A stretch of DNA of 16,070 bases, taken from contig JAJYTJ010000083.1 in assembly GCA_021793115.1 (NCBI GenBank), positions 1 through 16,070 on the forward strand. Direction: 5' to 3'. Shown piece by piece: positions 1 through 6,216 of this stretch. The notes below the pieces were generated by a model. That model saw only the letters and a list, made by a program, of their open reading frames with translations. It had not been told where the DNA came from and ran no database searches. The translations under genes were made by a program, and so were the position numbers. Position 1 is the first letter of the stretch. Each line of letters begins with the position of its first letter. The stretch is from Actinomycetes bacterium (GTDB lineage: Bacteria > Actinomycetota > Actinomycetes > Actinomycetales > Cellulomonadaceae).

Positions 1-93
1 GGGCGCGAGCTGGTGCGCGCCGGCGACGCCGCGGCGGCCGCCGACTGTAGAGTGTCTGCAACAGTCGCGTCGACGGCGGGAGGCTCGCGGTGA
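1..93 (+). CDS. Possible 3' end of an upstream gene (partial)
   Basis: Frame 1 is open from the window edge to a TGA at 91-93, giving about 30 residues with no recognisable domain. The reason to list it is the junction: its TGA overlaps the GTG start of the next gene in a GTGA arrangement, the coupling used repeatedly in this element. The tail is too short to assign a function, and it could equally be a leader region containing a promoter. Confidence 0.3.
   Translation, partial: GRELVRAGDAAAAADCRVSATVASTAGGSR
43..66. promoter_or_regulatory. Inverted repeat upstream of the 90-365 gene
   Basis: GACTGT (43-48) and ACAGTC (61-66) form perfect 6-bp arms around a 12-bp spacer, ending 23 bp before the GTG start at 90. 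The position would suit an operator. It competes with the idea that an upstream reading frame continues to 93, and six-base arms are weak evidence. Confidence 0.3.
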
Positions 94-365
94 GCAACGG
101 CGGAGCCCGGGTGTACCTGGGCCGGGACGGGCAGGCGACGCACGCCGGCTACTGGTCCGACCGGCCCGACGTCGACGCCACGACGCGGCGCCGGCTGCGG
201 GACCTGGAGCTGCTGGCCGACGAGCGGCGCAACGTCGACGAGCGCACGCGGCTGGTCGTCGGCGAGCTGCGGGTGGCCGGCTGCTCGTGGACCCTCATCG
301 GCGATCGCCTGGGCATCAGCCGCTCGGCAGCGCAGAAGCGGTTCGGGCCCGACGCCCTGCTGTAG
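90..365 (+). CDS. Small helix-turn-helix DNA-binding protein (91 aa)
   Basis: This is a predicted small cytoplasmic DNA-binding protein. The C-terminal third (about residues 63-87) reads as a helix-turn-helix of the sigma-70 region-4-like type common in short actinobacterial proteins: a helix through CSWTLIGDRLG, a turn, and a recognition helix around ISRSAAQKRFG. The N-terminal half is charged, with a predicted helix around residues 30-60. Start GTG 90 was chosen because GGGAG lies about 8 bases upstream and the frame has no earlier good start. The gene converges with the two small HTH genes on the other strand, with only 20 bases between stops. Its target is unknown; a transcriptional regulator of the element is likely. 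Confidence 0.7.
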   Translation: MSNGGARVYLGRDGQATHAGYWSDRPDVDATTRRRLRDLELLADERRNVDERTRLVVGELRVAGCSWTLIGDRLGISRSAAQKRFGPDALL

Positions 366-385
366 CGCCCAGCTCGTCGACGCCG

Positions 386-604
386 CTACCCGCCGGCGTG
401 CAGCAGGATGCTGGTGATCCGCGACAGGCACAGGCCGGCGGCCCGGGCGGTCGCCCGCTGGCTCATCCCGCCATCGACGGCGGCCACCACCAGCTCGTCG
501 CGCACCTCGAGCGCTGCGCGGTAAGCGTCATTGGCGCTGGCGACGGCCGCCCCGGCCGCCCGCAGGCGCGGCTCGAGGTCGCTGAGCACTGCACGCGTCG
601 CCAC
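386..604 (-). CDS. Small HTH protein, tandem paralogue B (72 aa)
   Basis: A 72-residue protein with a central helix-turn-helix around GGMSQRATARAAGLCLSRIT (about residues 45-64) after a predicted helix with the shared sequence DELVVAAVDGG. It is clearly a paralogue of the gene immediately upstream at 611-826: the two share length, layout and nearly identical DNA over the HTH. It starts with GTG at 604, six bases after the upstream stop at 611, so the pair is probably one transcript. Likely a DNA-binding regulator, perhaps acting as a dimer or heterodimer with its neighbour. No enzymatic motif is visible. The specific role is not recognised. Confidence 0.65.
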   Translation of the reverse strand: MATRAVLSDLEPRLRAAGAAVASANDAYRAALEVRDELVVAAVDGGMSQRATARAAGLCLSRITSILLHAGG

Positions 605-610
605 GGCCGG

Positions 611-826
611 CTACCCGAGCTCGAGCAGCAGGGCGTTGACGCGCGAGATGGCCAGCCCGGTGACCCGGGACACGGCCCGCTGGCTCATGCCGCCGTCGAC
701 GGCGGCCACCACCAGCTCGTTGCGCAGCTCGCGGGCCGCCCGCAGGCGGTCCTCGGCGTCGCGGGTTGCGGCCGCGGCGGCCGCCAGGCGCGGCGGCATG
801 TCGACGAGCACCGGTGATGACGCCAT
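611..826 (-). CDS. Small HTH protein, tandem paralogue A (71 aa)
   Basis: First gene of the duplicated pair. It begins with ATG at 826 and encodes 71 residues: a variable N-terminus, an alanine/arginine-rich helix, the shared DELVVAAVDGG-like segment, then a helix-turn-helix around GGMSQRAVSRVTGLAISRVN. It resembles small phage or plasmid transcriptional regulators. Its leader (845-907) contains three related palindromes at about two-turn spacing, which fits autoregulation by this protein or its paralogue. Transcription runs in the same direction as the recombinase operon and starts after a hairpin at 943-967, so it probably has its own promoter. Function is inferred from the HTH and the operators only. 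Confidence 0.65.
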   Translation of the reverse strand: MASSPVLVDMPPRLAAAAAATRDAEDRLRAARELRNELVVAAVDGGMSQRAVSRVTGLAISRVNALLLELG

Positions 827-844
827 GACCTGCGCCCTTTCCCG

Positions 845-907
845 ACTTCACCGCGCTGAACCGACAGGTTCGCCACGGTGTACGTACGCAGTTCACCGCG
901 GTGAACT
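845..907. promoter_or_regulatory. Triple palindromic operator upstream of the HTH pair
   Basis: A perfect 18-bp palindrome, AGTTCACCGCGGTGAACT, lies at 890-907. Two degenerate copies precede it at 845-862 (15 of 18 matching) and 867-884 (13 of 18). Copy-to-copy offsets are 22 and 23 bp, so all three lie on about the same helical face. Within each copy the hexamer half-sites are 10 bp apart. The array lies between the recombinase operon end (980) and the HTH gene start (826). The likely role is cooperative repressor binding at the HTH-pair promoter. Confidence 0.7.
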
Positions 908-942
908 CCCGGCCCCAGGCCGGAACCTACCCCGCTGGACAT

Positions 943-967
943 CACCCGGCCGGCAGGCGGCCGGGTG
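943..967 (-). terminator. Hairpin after the recombinase operon
   Basis: CACCCGGCCG (943-952) and CGGCCGGGTG (958-967) are perfect 10-bp arms with a 5-base loop. It lies 13 bases beyond the stop of the third recombinase, so it probably ends that operon. There is no T-tract on either side, as is common for terminators in GC-rich actinobacteria. Confidence 0.55.
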
Positions 968-979
968 CGACGTCGACGC

Positions 980-2023
980 TCAGCCGGCGGGCTGGTCGCC
1001 GGCGGCCAGGTAGGCGGCCAGCGTGTAGGTGGCGTGGCGGTCCATCCGGCCGCGGGAGCGGTCGTAGCGGCGGGTGGTGTTGGCCGACGCGTGGCCGGCG
1101 GAGTCCTGCACGTCGCGCAGCGGCACCCCGGCGTCCAGCGACAGCGTGACGAACGCGTGGCGCAGGTCGTGCGGGTGCAGGCCCGGCTTGCCGGGCACCG
1201 CGGCCCGCCCGATCGAGCGCACCCAGTCGTGCACCCGCCGGCGAGTGACGTCGCGCAGCTGGCCGTCGCCGCGGCGGGGCGTCAGGAACAGCAGCCCGGT
1301 GCCGGTGCCGGCCTGCCCCAGCAGCTGCGCCCGCTCGAGCAGCCATGCGTCGATCGCCGCCGCGGTGCTCGGCGCCAGCGGCACACGCTGCGGCACGCCG
1401 CCGGTGCCCTTGCGCGCCACCGCGAGAGTGCGGTGCCCGCGCTCGGTGCCCAGGTCGGCCACCTGGGCGGCCAGCGGCTCGCTGACCCGCAGCCCGTTGA
1501 GCGCCAGCAGCAGCATGAGGGCGTGCGTCATCGGCCCACGCCGGGCCGCTTCGGCCAGGAACGCGCGCAGCTCGTCCCGGCTCAGCCCGGTGCCGCTCGA
1601 GGTGTCCGGCAGCCGCGGCCGGCGCACGTGGCGCAGCGGGCTGACGGCCACCAGCTGCTCGTCGACGGCGTACGCGTAGAACGAGGCGAGCACCGCCAGC
1701 CGCTGGGCGACGGTCGCCGGCCGGCGGCCGCGGTCGAACAGCCACGCTTTGTAGGCCTCCACCTGCCGGCGGTCGGCGGCCAGCGGGTCGACGCCGGCGC
1801 CGGCGCACGCGTCGAACCACTCGGCCAGCACCCGGGCGTAGGAGTGCAGCGTGTTGGCGTTGGCCTGGTACCCCAGCAGCCACCCGTAGGCCGCCTCACG
1901 GGCCGCCGGCGGCACCGCGGCGGCGGGCACCAGCTGGCCGGCCGGGCCCGAGGCATCGGGCAGGTCCTGCGCGACGCGTGGCACGTCGACGAGCGACGCC
2001 TGCGGTCCGGCCGGCTCGCTCAC
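980..2023 (-). CDS. Tyrosine recombinase 3 (phage-integrase family, 347 aa)
   Basis: A site-specific DNA strand-exchange enzyme acting through a phosphotyrosine intermediate. The N-terminal SAM-like core-binding domain covers about residues 43-130 and the catalytic domain about 147-330. The active-site set is complete: R179 in NGLRVSE, K205 in RKGTGG, H285 and R288 in HDLRH, H311 in AGHAS, and nucleophile Y320 in TTRRY. Length is normal for XerC/D-like integrases, with an extra ~40-residue N-terminal tail. Start GTG 2023 lies 3 bases after the upstream stop. It is the last gene of the operon and the most divergent of the three recombinases; the other two share more catalytic-domain sequence with each other. 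The role could be integration, resolution or transposition as part of the trio. The family assignment is secure; the substrate is unknown. Confidence 0.9.
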   Translation of the reverse strand: MSEPAGPQASLVDVPRVAQDLPDASGPAGQLVPAAAVPPAAREAAYGWLLGYQANANTLHSYARVLAEWFDACAGAGVDPLAADRRQVEAYKAWLFDRGRRPATVAQRLAVLASFYAYAVDEQLVAVSPLRHVRRPRLPDTSSGTGLSRDELRAFLAEAARRGPMTHALMLLLALNGLRVSEPLAAQVADLGTERGHRTLAVARKGTGGVPQRVPLAPSTAAAIDAWLLERAQLLGQAGTGTGLLFLTPRRGDGQLRDVTRRRVHDWVRSIGRAAVPGKPGLHPHDLRHAFVTLSLDAGVPLRDVQDSAGHASANTTRRYDRSRGRMDRHATYTLAAYLAAGDQPAG

Positions 2024-2026
2024 GGC

Positions 2027-2422
2027 TCAGCCCTCGAGGTCCTCGAGCTCGTCGGCGTGCTGCGGCTCGTCGACGTCGACGCGCGGCCGGTAGGCCTGCC
2101 GGTTGATCGCCAGCTGCGCGCGCTCGAGCAGGTCGCCGATCGCGCCGGCCCGCTCGGCGGCCTCTCGCAGGAACGCGGCCGCGGCCTGGGCGCGCGGCCA
2201 GGGGTCGGCGCCGTCGTCCTCGACCACCTCGTGGTCGTCCAACGAGCGCAGCAGCCCGCCGGCGAGCTGCTCGAGGGCCTGGCGCAGCCCGTACTCGGCG
2301 GCCTTGAGCGAACCGGTCACCTCGTAGACGAGCGGGGCTGGCAAGCTGGCCCCGCCGATCGTCAGGTGGTTGATCGCGCGCACGTTCTCGTAGGCCTCGT
2401 CGGCCAACTCGGTGAGCTTCAC
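2027..2422 (-). CDS. Hypothetical helical acidic-tail protein (131 aa)
   Basis: I do not recognise this protein. It starts with GTG at 2422, overlapping the upstream stop by GTGA, and stops 3 bases before recombinase 3, so it is an integral operon member. It looks mostly helical: long amphipathic stretches around residues 1-60 and 75-110 without proline, then a C-terminus rich in Asp and Glu. No signal peptide, membrane segment, HTH or metal site is visible. Its place between recombinases 2 and 3 suggests an accessory or directionality factor or a structural partner, but that is only inferred from position. Confidence 0.7.
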   Translation of the reverse strand: MKLTELADEAYENVRAINHLTIGGASLPAPLVYEVTGSLKAAEYGLRQALEQLAGGLLRSLDDHEVVEDDGADPWPRAQAAAAFLREAAERAGAIGDLLERAQLAINRQAYRPRVDVDEPQHADELEDLEG

Positions 2423-2700
2423 AGCAACCCCTCTCCGGCGTCCTCCGGACGCCCATACTGGCCGTTATTGGCGACACCCAGGTGGCGTGCCTGCCACCGC
2501 GACGGTGCCGGGTAGGGCAGGGCCCGCAGTCGCCGCGTCGGGCGTCGGCGGGTGGGGATGTCGAACTGCCCGTCTGGGCGCCGGAAGTGGTGCCACAGCC
2601 CCTGGCGGATGCACGTGACGACGTACACGCCGGGCTCGTCGGCGTCGACGAGGCCGCGCAGCACCGCCGGCGGCACGTAGGTCACCACGTGGCCGCTCAC
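2419..2700 (-). CDS. Hypothetical protein (93 aa)
   Basis: An unrecognised 93-residue basic protein. It starts with GTG at 2700 and is coupled by GTGA overlaps at both ends: to the recombinase 2 stop upstream and to the 131-residue gene downstream. The first half is hydrophobic and beta-like (GVYVVTCIRQGLWHHF); the second half is Arg-rich (TRRRPTRRLRALPYPAPSRW), which would suit nucleic-acid contact. It could be an operon-specific accessory of the recombinases. The tight coupling is the main evidence that it is real; another frame in this stretch is also open but has no coupled start. Confidence 0.6.
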   Translation of the reverse strand: MSGHVVTYVPPAVLRGLVDADEPGVYVVTCIRQGLWHHFRRPDGQFDIPTRRRPTRRLRALPYPAPSRWQARHLGVANNGQYGRPEDAGEGLL

Positions 2701-3875
2701 GCGATCGCCTGCTGCCGGCTCGGCGCCGACTCGTCGGCCGTGTCCGCGTCGCGTTGGGTGGGCAGGCCTCCCAGGGCGGCCACGGTGCGCCGCAGCGTGG
2801 CGCGCTGCACCTTCACGTAGCGGCGGGTGGTGTTCGGGGAGGCGTGGCCGAGCAGCTGCTGCACGGTGAACACGTCGTGCTCGAGGTCGTAGGCGCGTGT
2901 GGCGAACCGGTGGCGCAGTGCGTGCATGCTGACGCCGCGGGGCAGCAGGTCGGCGATCCGCGTCCCGACGTAGCCAGCGCTCAGGTGCCCGGTCGGGCCC
3001 AGGAACGCCCACCCGGCCGGCAGCGCCCGCAGCGCCGCGGCGATGCTGCCGGTCAGCGGCAGCACCCGGTCCCGGCTGCCCTTGCCGTGCACCACCAGCG
3101 ACCAACCGTCGTCGTCGGCCAGCAGGTCGCGGCTGTGCACCTTGGCGACCTCGCCGCGGCGCATCCCCAGCTCGGCGGCCAGGCGCAGCATGAGCGCCTC
3201 ACGCGGCGCCGCGGCCGCCAGCGCGCCGTCGTAGGCGCGGTCGGACGCCGGGTGCGGGTTCGGTGCCGCCGGGCGCGGCCGCGGCAGGCGGGCGGCCGGG
3301 TCGTGCTCGCACCGGCCGGTCGTCGCCGCCCAGCCGTAGAACGCCTGCACGCTCGAGCAGTACGACCGACGCGTCTCCGCCTTCAGCTCGCGCGTGGCGA
3401 ACCACTCCACCAGCTGCTCGGCGCTCACCTGCGCAGGGTCCGGGCAGCGCAGCTGGTGGGCCAACGTGCCGATGTGGTGCAGCCGCAGCTCGATGGTCGT
3501 CTCCGGGTAGCCGGCCGCCCGTAGGTCAGTGCGCCACGCCTCGTGCCACGCCCGCCAGCCCGCCGGCAGCGCGCGGCGCGCTGGACCGTGCGCCTTGCGC
3601 GCCGGCACCGGGTCCGCGTGCGTACGCCCGTCCGCGATCGCCCAGGCGTAGAACCGGCGCGCGGCCACCGAGGCCGGCGTGCGCTGGGACTGCGGCAGGC
3701 CGGCCAGGTGCCGCTCGACGTCGACGAGCTGGAGCTGCCAGGGCCCCACCGGCGCGACGTCGCGGGCCAGCCGGCGCACCCGCTTGGCGTAGTCCGGCCC
3801 GGTCGCCACGCCGGCGGCCGCCAGGTCCGCGACGAACGCCGCCACCGCCTGCTCCCAGGCGCGCGCCGCGGTCAC
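2697..3875 (-). CDS. Tyrosine recombinase 2, with apparently duplicated core-binding domain (392 aa)
   Basis: Tyrosine recombinase with a complete catalytic set: R239 in GMRRGEVA, K265 in HGKGSR, H318 and R321 in HALRHRFAT, H344 in LLGHAS, Y353 in TTRRYV. It is about 100 residues longer than recombinase 1. The extra length is at the N-terminus, where residues ~5-95 and ~105-200 both read as SAM-like core-binding domains: each runs through a helical segment to an aromatic RFYAWA or AFYGWA motif followed by a DP pair. Start GTG 3875 overlaps the recombinase 1 stop by GTGA; longer open frames upstream are shadows of recombinase 1. The catalytic domain resembles that of recombinase 1 (shared RHRFATRAY and LLGHA segments), suggesting they are paralogues. 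Confidence 0.9.
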   Translation of the reverse strand: MTAARAWEQAVAAFVADLAAAGVATGPDYAKRVRRLARDVAPVGPWQLQLVDVERHLAGLPQSQRTPASVAARRFYAWAIADGRTHADPVPARKAHGPARRALPAGWRAWHEAWRTDLRAAGYPETTIELRLHHIGTLAHQLRCPDPAQVSAEQLVEWFATRELKAETRRSYCSSVQAFYGWAATTGRCEHDPAARLPRPRPAAPNPHPASDRAYDGALAAAAPREALMLRLAAELGMRRGEVAKVHSRDLLADDDGWSLVVHGKGSRDRVLPLTGSIAAALRALPAGWAFLGPTGHLSAGYVGTRIADLLPRGVSMHALRHRFATRAYDLEHDVFTVQQLLGHASPNTTRRYVKVQRATLRRTVAALGGLPTQRDADTADESAPSRQQAIA

Positions 3876-4705
3876 CGGGCACGCTCCAACGCCTCGAGGG
3901 TCGACCGCATCGAGCCGATGGTGGTCTGCACGTACACCGCGGTGGTGGCCGGCTTGGCGTGGCCGAGCAGCTCTTGCACCGCGCACACGTCGCGCTCGAG
4001 CGCGTAGGCCCGCGTGGCGAACCGGTGGCGCAGCTTGTGGGCGGAGTACCCGGCCGGCAGCACCCGGGCCAGGTAGCGGCCCACGGTGTCCGCTGAGAGG
4101 TGCCCGCCGGTGCGTCCGGGGAACACCCAGCCGGTGGCCGCGCCGGCGGCCAGCAGTGCGTCGGCCAGCTCGTCGGGCACCGGCAGCGAGCGGACCTTGG
4201 CGCCCTTGCCGTGGACCGTCAGCCACCAGCCGTCCACCTCGTCGTGCAGGTCGTCGACGTGCACGCGCGCCACCTCGGCGCGCCGCAGCCCGAGGTCGCC
4301 GGCCACCTGCACCAGCAGCCGGTCGCGCTCGGAGGGCGCCAGGGCCAGGGCCGCGGCGTAGTCGGCTTCGCGCACCGGCCGCGGCCGCGGCAGCGCCTCG
4401 GGCACCCGCGGCACGTTGCGCGACGGGTCCTCGGTGGTCAGGCCCTCGCGCACCGCCCAGCCGTAGAACCCCACCACCGCCTTGCGGTACGCGCGCCGGG
4501 TGTTCGGAGCCAGACCGTCCAGCCACCGCACCAGGTCCCGGGGCGTGAGGTCCCACGGCCCGGTGTCGGGGTAGCGGGCCGCCAGCGCGCGCAGGCGGCC
4601 GCGGTACCAGCCGATCGAGCTGGCGGCCAGACCGCGGGCCCGCAGATGGTGGGAGTAGTCGGACAAGGCCGCCGGCCAGCTGGCCTGCGTCGTGACGGCG
4701 TTCAT
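3872..4705 (-). CDS. Tyrosine recombinase 1 (277 aa)
   Basis: Site-specific recombinase of the phage-integrase (XerC/D-like) family and the first gene of the recombinase operon. A SAM-like core-binding domain covers about residues 8-100 (ending GFYGWAVREG) and the catalytic domain about 112-265. The active site is complete: R141, K167, H223 and R226 (HKLRHRFAT), H249 (LLGHAK), Y258 (TTAVYV). ATG 4705 was preferred over the in-frame ATG at 4741 because a GAGAGGGG ribosome-binding sequence sits just before it and the longer start would fall inside the phased operator at 4724-4759. It stops inside the recombinase 2 start. The operator suggests control by the partition RHH protein. Confidence 0.9.
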   Translation of the reverse strand: MNAVTTQASWPAALSDYSHHLRARGLAASSIGWYRGRLRALAARYPDTGPWDLTPRDLVRWLDGLAPNTRRAYRKAVVGFYGWAVREGLTTEDPSRNVPRVPEALPRPRPVREADYAAALALAPSERDRLLVQVAGDLGLRRAEVARVHVDDLHDEVDGWWLTVHGKGAKVRSLPVPDELADALLAAGAATGWVFPGRTGGHLSADTVGRYLARVLPAGYSAHKLRHRFATRAYALERDVCAVQELLGHAKPATTAVYVQTTIGSMRSTLEALERAR

Positions 4706-4723
4706 GAGCCCCTCTCTCGTCGT

Positions 4724-4759
4724 GCTAACACACGCTAACACTTGTTAGCAGGTGTTAGC
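4724..4759. promoter_or_regulatory. Phased hexamer array A (before recombinase 1)
   Basis: Four hexamers, GCTAAC at 4724 and 4734 and GTTAGC at 4744 and 4754, repeat at exactly 10-bp steps, two in each orientation. The 36-bp block is a near-palindrome (15 of 18 positions symmetrical). It fills the gap between the partition genes (stop 4789) and recombinase 1 (ATG 4705). The same hexamers with the same spacing occur at 5933-5968 and 6217-6242. The best guess is binding sites for the ParA-linked RHH protein. Confidence 0.8.
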
Positions 4760-4788
4760 GACGGCGAGTGAGGGCGTGTCGCTCCCGG

Positions 4789-5076
4789 TCAGTAGCCGCG
4801 CTTGTCCAGTTCGACCTCTAGGGCCCGCTGGATGAGGAAGTTCTGCGGCACGCCAGTCTCGGCGCAGCAGCGCTGGAGCCGCTCGTACAGCTCCTCGCTG
4901 ACCCGCGGGCCCAGCTGGCGCATCCGGCCGCCGGCCGGTGCCGGCTTGGCCGGCGTGGCGGGTGGCGCCGGGGCGGGTGCCGGCTCGGCCGGGTGCACCC
5001 CGTTGTCGGGCGCCGGCGTCAGGTCCGCGACGTCGGGCAGCTCAAGGTGAGCAGGCTTGCTCGTTGGCTTGACCAT
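4789..5076 (-). CDS. Ribbon-helix-helix partner of ParA (ParB-like, 95 aa)
   Basis: Small DNA-binding protein encoded directly after parA; its ATG at 5076 shares a base with the parA stop (TGATG). Residues ~52-93 read as a ribbon-helix-helix: strand MRQLGPRVS, helix A EELYERLQRCCAETG, turn, helix B NFLIQRALEVELDK. The first 50 residues are a flexible Pro/Ala-rich linker, which in the small ParB or omega-type centromere-binding proteins is the part that stimulates the ParA ATPase. Gene order and size match type Ib partition cassettes. It is the natural candidate to bind the 10-bp phased hexamer arrays and to repress parA and the recombinase operon. GTG 5079 is an alternative start. The RHH assignment is by pattern, without alignment. 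Confidence 0.75.
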   Translation of the reverse strand: MVKPTSKPAHLELPDVADLTPAPDNGVHPAEPAPAPAPPATPAKPAPAGGRMRQLGPRVSEELYERLQRCCAETGVPQNFLIQRALEVELDKRGY

Positions 5077-5921
5077 CACGCCACTACCTCCCGGGGCGTC
5101 AGGGCGGCCGCCTCCAGCAGCCGCCCGGTGATCCGTTCGTGCACCTCCACGACGTCGCGCGCCTGCGCGCCGTAGGCCCGCAGCGGGGCGTGCGCGCCCT
5201 CGGCCTGGCGCACCACCGCCCGGCGCGGCACCACCTCCCACAACGTCGCGCCGTACTGCTCGCGCAGCTGCGCCAGCAGCTCGCCGGCGCGCGCCTCCCG
5301 ACCCGGCACGTTCGTGGCCACGACGCCCAACAGCACCGGGGCGCCGACGCCGCGCTGGGCCGCCACCCGGTAGACGGACTCGGCGGCCTTGGGCAGCGCC
5401 TCCAGCGCGTTGTCCGCTAGCTCGGAGACCAGCAGCACCCCGTCTGCGGCATGCAGGGCCGCCAGCCACAACGTGCCCAGGCTCGGCGGGCAGTCGACCA
5501 CCACGAGGTCGTAGTGCGCGCCGGCGCCCTCCAGGGCCACGGCCAGCCGCTCGTCGACGCCCTCGAACGCCTCGGCGCCGCGCCGAGCCAGGTCGGCGTT
5601 GGCCGGTGCCACGTGCAGGGTCGGCGCCCAGTAGTCGCCAGCCTCGGCCGCGACCGCCAGCGCGGTGCCGGCCTTGCGGTCAGCGCTCGGGCCGGGCACC
5701 GCGTGGTAGAGCGCGTCGGACACCGTCAGGTCCTGCGTCGTGCCGAACGGCGTCGGCGCCTGCCGTGGCGTCGCATCCGTCAGCGTCGTGGCGTTCGCCT
5801 GCGGGTCCAGGTCGACCAGCAGCACGCGCAGCCCATGCCCGGCGGCCTCGTCGGCGACGTTCGCCGCCGTGGTCGTCTTGGCCACGCCGCCCTTCTGATT
5901 GCCGACCGCGACGACGTACAC
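5076..5921 (-). CDS. parA: ParA-family partition ATPase (281 aa)
   Basis: Deviant Walker-type ATPase that positions plasmid or prophage DNA over the nucleoid. Visible motifs are the deviant Walker A KGGVAKTT at residues 10-17 with signature lysines K10 and K15, the A' motif DLDPQ at 37-41, and Walker B VVVDCPPS around D143. There is no N-terminal HTH and the length is 281 residues, as in type Ib ParAs, which leave DNA binding to a small partner protein, here the RHH gene that follows. Start GTG 5921 is preceded by GGGAGG at good spacing. The phased array at 5933-5968 lies right behind that ribosome-binding site, suggesting autoregulation. Presence of a partition system implies an extrachromosomal phase for the element. 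Confidence 0.92.
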   Translation of the reverse strand: MYVVAVGNQKGGVAKTTTAANVADEAAGHGLRVLLVDLDPQANATTLTDATPRQAPTPFGTTQDLTVSDALYHAVPGPSADRKAGTALAVAAEAGDYWAPTLHVAPANADLARRGAEAFEGVDERLAVALEGAGAHYDLVVVDCPPSLGTLWLAALHAADGVLLVSELADNALEALPKAAESVYRVAAQRGVGAPVLLGVVATNVPGREARAGELLAQLREQYGATLWEVVPRRAVVRQAEGAHAPLRAYGAQARDVVEVHERITGRLLEAAALTPREVVA

Positions 5922-5932
5922 GATGGCCTCCC

Positions 5933-5968
5933 GTTAGCACCCGTTAGCAGGTGTGAACACTTGCTCAC
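5933..5968. promoter_or_regulatory. Phased hexamer array B (before parA)
   Basis: GTTAGC at 5933 and 5943, GTGAAC at 5953 and GCTCAC (reverse of GTGAGC) at 5963 stand at exactly 10-bp steps. The block begins 12 bases upstream of the parA GTG and abuts its ribosome-binding site. It is the second of three arrays of this hexamer family. A combined operator and centromere role is likely, as in omega/ParR-type partition systems, but is inferred. Confidence 0.8.
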
Positions 5969-6034
5969 ATGAGCGTAGGCCGCCAAGGCGCGTCGGCGGC
6001 TACGAACACGCGCAGGCATCTTCGCAGGGCATGA

Positions 6035-6058
6035 CACGGCCGCACGGACTTGGCCGTG
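6035..6058 (-). terminator. Hairpin downstream of tRNA-Asn
   Basis: CACGGCC (6035-6041) and GGCCGTG (6052-6058) form perfect 7-bp arms with a 10-base loop, about 47 bases beyond the 3' end of the tRNA on the same strand. It may end tRNA transcription. No T-run follows. I see no gene in 5969-6104; only this hairpin stands out there. Confidence 0.35.
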
Positions 6059-6104
6059 GGCAGAGGTGGTGACGAGCGGCGCACATCGCCACACGTGGAA
6101 GGGG

Positions 6105-6177
6105 CTCCCCCGGCTGGACTCGAACCAGCGACACTCCGATTAACAGTCGGATGCTCTGCCAACTGAGCTACGGGGGA
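6105..6177 (-). tRNA. tRNA-Asn (anticodon GUU)
   Basis: A complete 73-base cloverleaf can be drawn on the minus strand. The acceptor stem TCCCCCG pairs with CGGGGGA; the D arm is GCTC/GAGC; the anticodon arm TCCGA/TCGGA holds loop CTGTTAA with anticodon GTT; the T arm GCTGG/CCAGC holds loop TTCGAGT; G is the discriminator. CCA is not encoded. It lies between parA and the 610-residue gene, with phased hexamer arrays on both sides. It is therefore either carried by the element or a former integration target. No second copy of its 3' end was seen in the window. Confidence 0.97.
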
Positions 6178-6216
6178 ATGGCGCGGTGAACTCTAGCAGG
6201 CTCCGGACCCGTCTCC

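Noticed and set aside
6181..6195. GCGGTGAACT near the tRNA as a further copy of the 845-907 operator
   Set aside because: Only one half-site matches; the other half matches at 3 of 9 positions.
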